Assembly (NCBI GenBank): GCA_942492795.1 | Contig: OW818639.1 | Location: forward strand, 186,001-250,000 | Source of the DNA: RGIG3178 sp942492795 | Lineage (GTDB): Bacteria > Bacillota > Clostridia > Christensenellales > QAND01 | Length of the DNA stretch: 64,000 nucleotides | Direction: 5' to 3' | In this document: piece by piece, positions 63,983-64,000 of the stretch | How positions within the stretch are numbered: the first letter of the stretch is position 1 | Layout: the number at the start of each line of letters is the position of its first letter | Notes under the pieces: model-generated | Seen by the model: only the letters and a program-made list of their open reading frames with translations | What the model was told of the DNA's origin: nothing | The model's database searches: none | Position numbers and translations under genes: made by a program

Positions 63983-64000
63983 ATTGTTTCCTCCTTCATT

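Overview
The window looks like a chromosomal segment of an anaerobic Gram-positive bacterium of the class Clostridia. Four things support this: a large SRP RNA with an Alu-type 5' domain (53604-53868, minus), a sigI-rsgI pair, Firmicutes-style AGGAGG ribosome-binding sites, and a V-type ATPase operon in place of an F-type one. Core genes look GC-balanced. Two patches (about 2.9-4.5 kb and 17.9-18.9 kb) are clearly AT-rich and look acquired. The species cannot be named from sequence alone. There are no rRNA genes, CRISPR arrays or intact transposase genes.

Layout. 0-12 kb: hemerythrin-like protein, universal stress protein, an AT-rich accessory patch (membrane-anchored protein, HEPN-motif protein, ribbon-helix-helix protein), an amidoligase-like protein, small zinc-ribbon and membrane proteins, and an MFS transporter. 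12.8-16.3 kb: zinc-ribbon membrane peptide, TetR regulator with two palindromic operators, and an ABC-2 exporter. 17.8-28.8 kb: DUF4238 protein, RsgI-like/PASTA protein, SleB-like hydrolase, several small HTH proteins, a lipoprotein, and rsgI-sigI. 29-40 kb: pyruvate-kinase C-domain protein, KTSC protein, ftsZ, ArsC/Spx-like protein, an esterase/FAD-desaturase/SDR/NTF2 cluster, an acidic duplicated protein, and NagZ. 40-50 kb: metallo-beta-lactamase fold hydrolase, arsR-acr3, transglutaminase-like protein, NifX-like protein, a DUF1540 peptide, YbaN-like protein, KatG, lipoprotein, methyltransferase. 50.9-56.8 kb: tRNA-Ser(GGA), ktrB-ktrA potassium uptake, SRP RNA, QueG-like protein, lipoprotein, DUF4405 protein. 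57.7 kb to the end: V-ATPase operon K-E-C-F-A-B-D, whose upstream genes lie outside the window. The K subunit carries the Na+-type ligand set.

The most unusual feature is the intergenic DNA. About 9-10 kb, spread over 17 places, is a mosaic of a few short repeat modules that reappear in both orientations. Several modules contain a hairpin whose stem sequence differs between copies while base pairing is kept. The modules tend to lie directly after stop codons. Most apparent reading frames in these regions are by-products of the repeats.

Three genes shorter than 60 codons were read directly from the sequence: a lmo0937-like membrane peptide (9480-9629), a zinc-ribbon membrane peptide (12840-13016) and a DUF1540 peptide (45425-45583). 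Many starts were moved inward to match a ribosome-binding site. Each such choice is stated in its entry.
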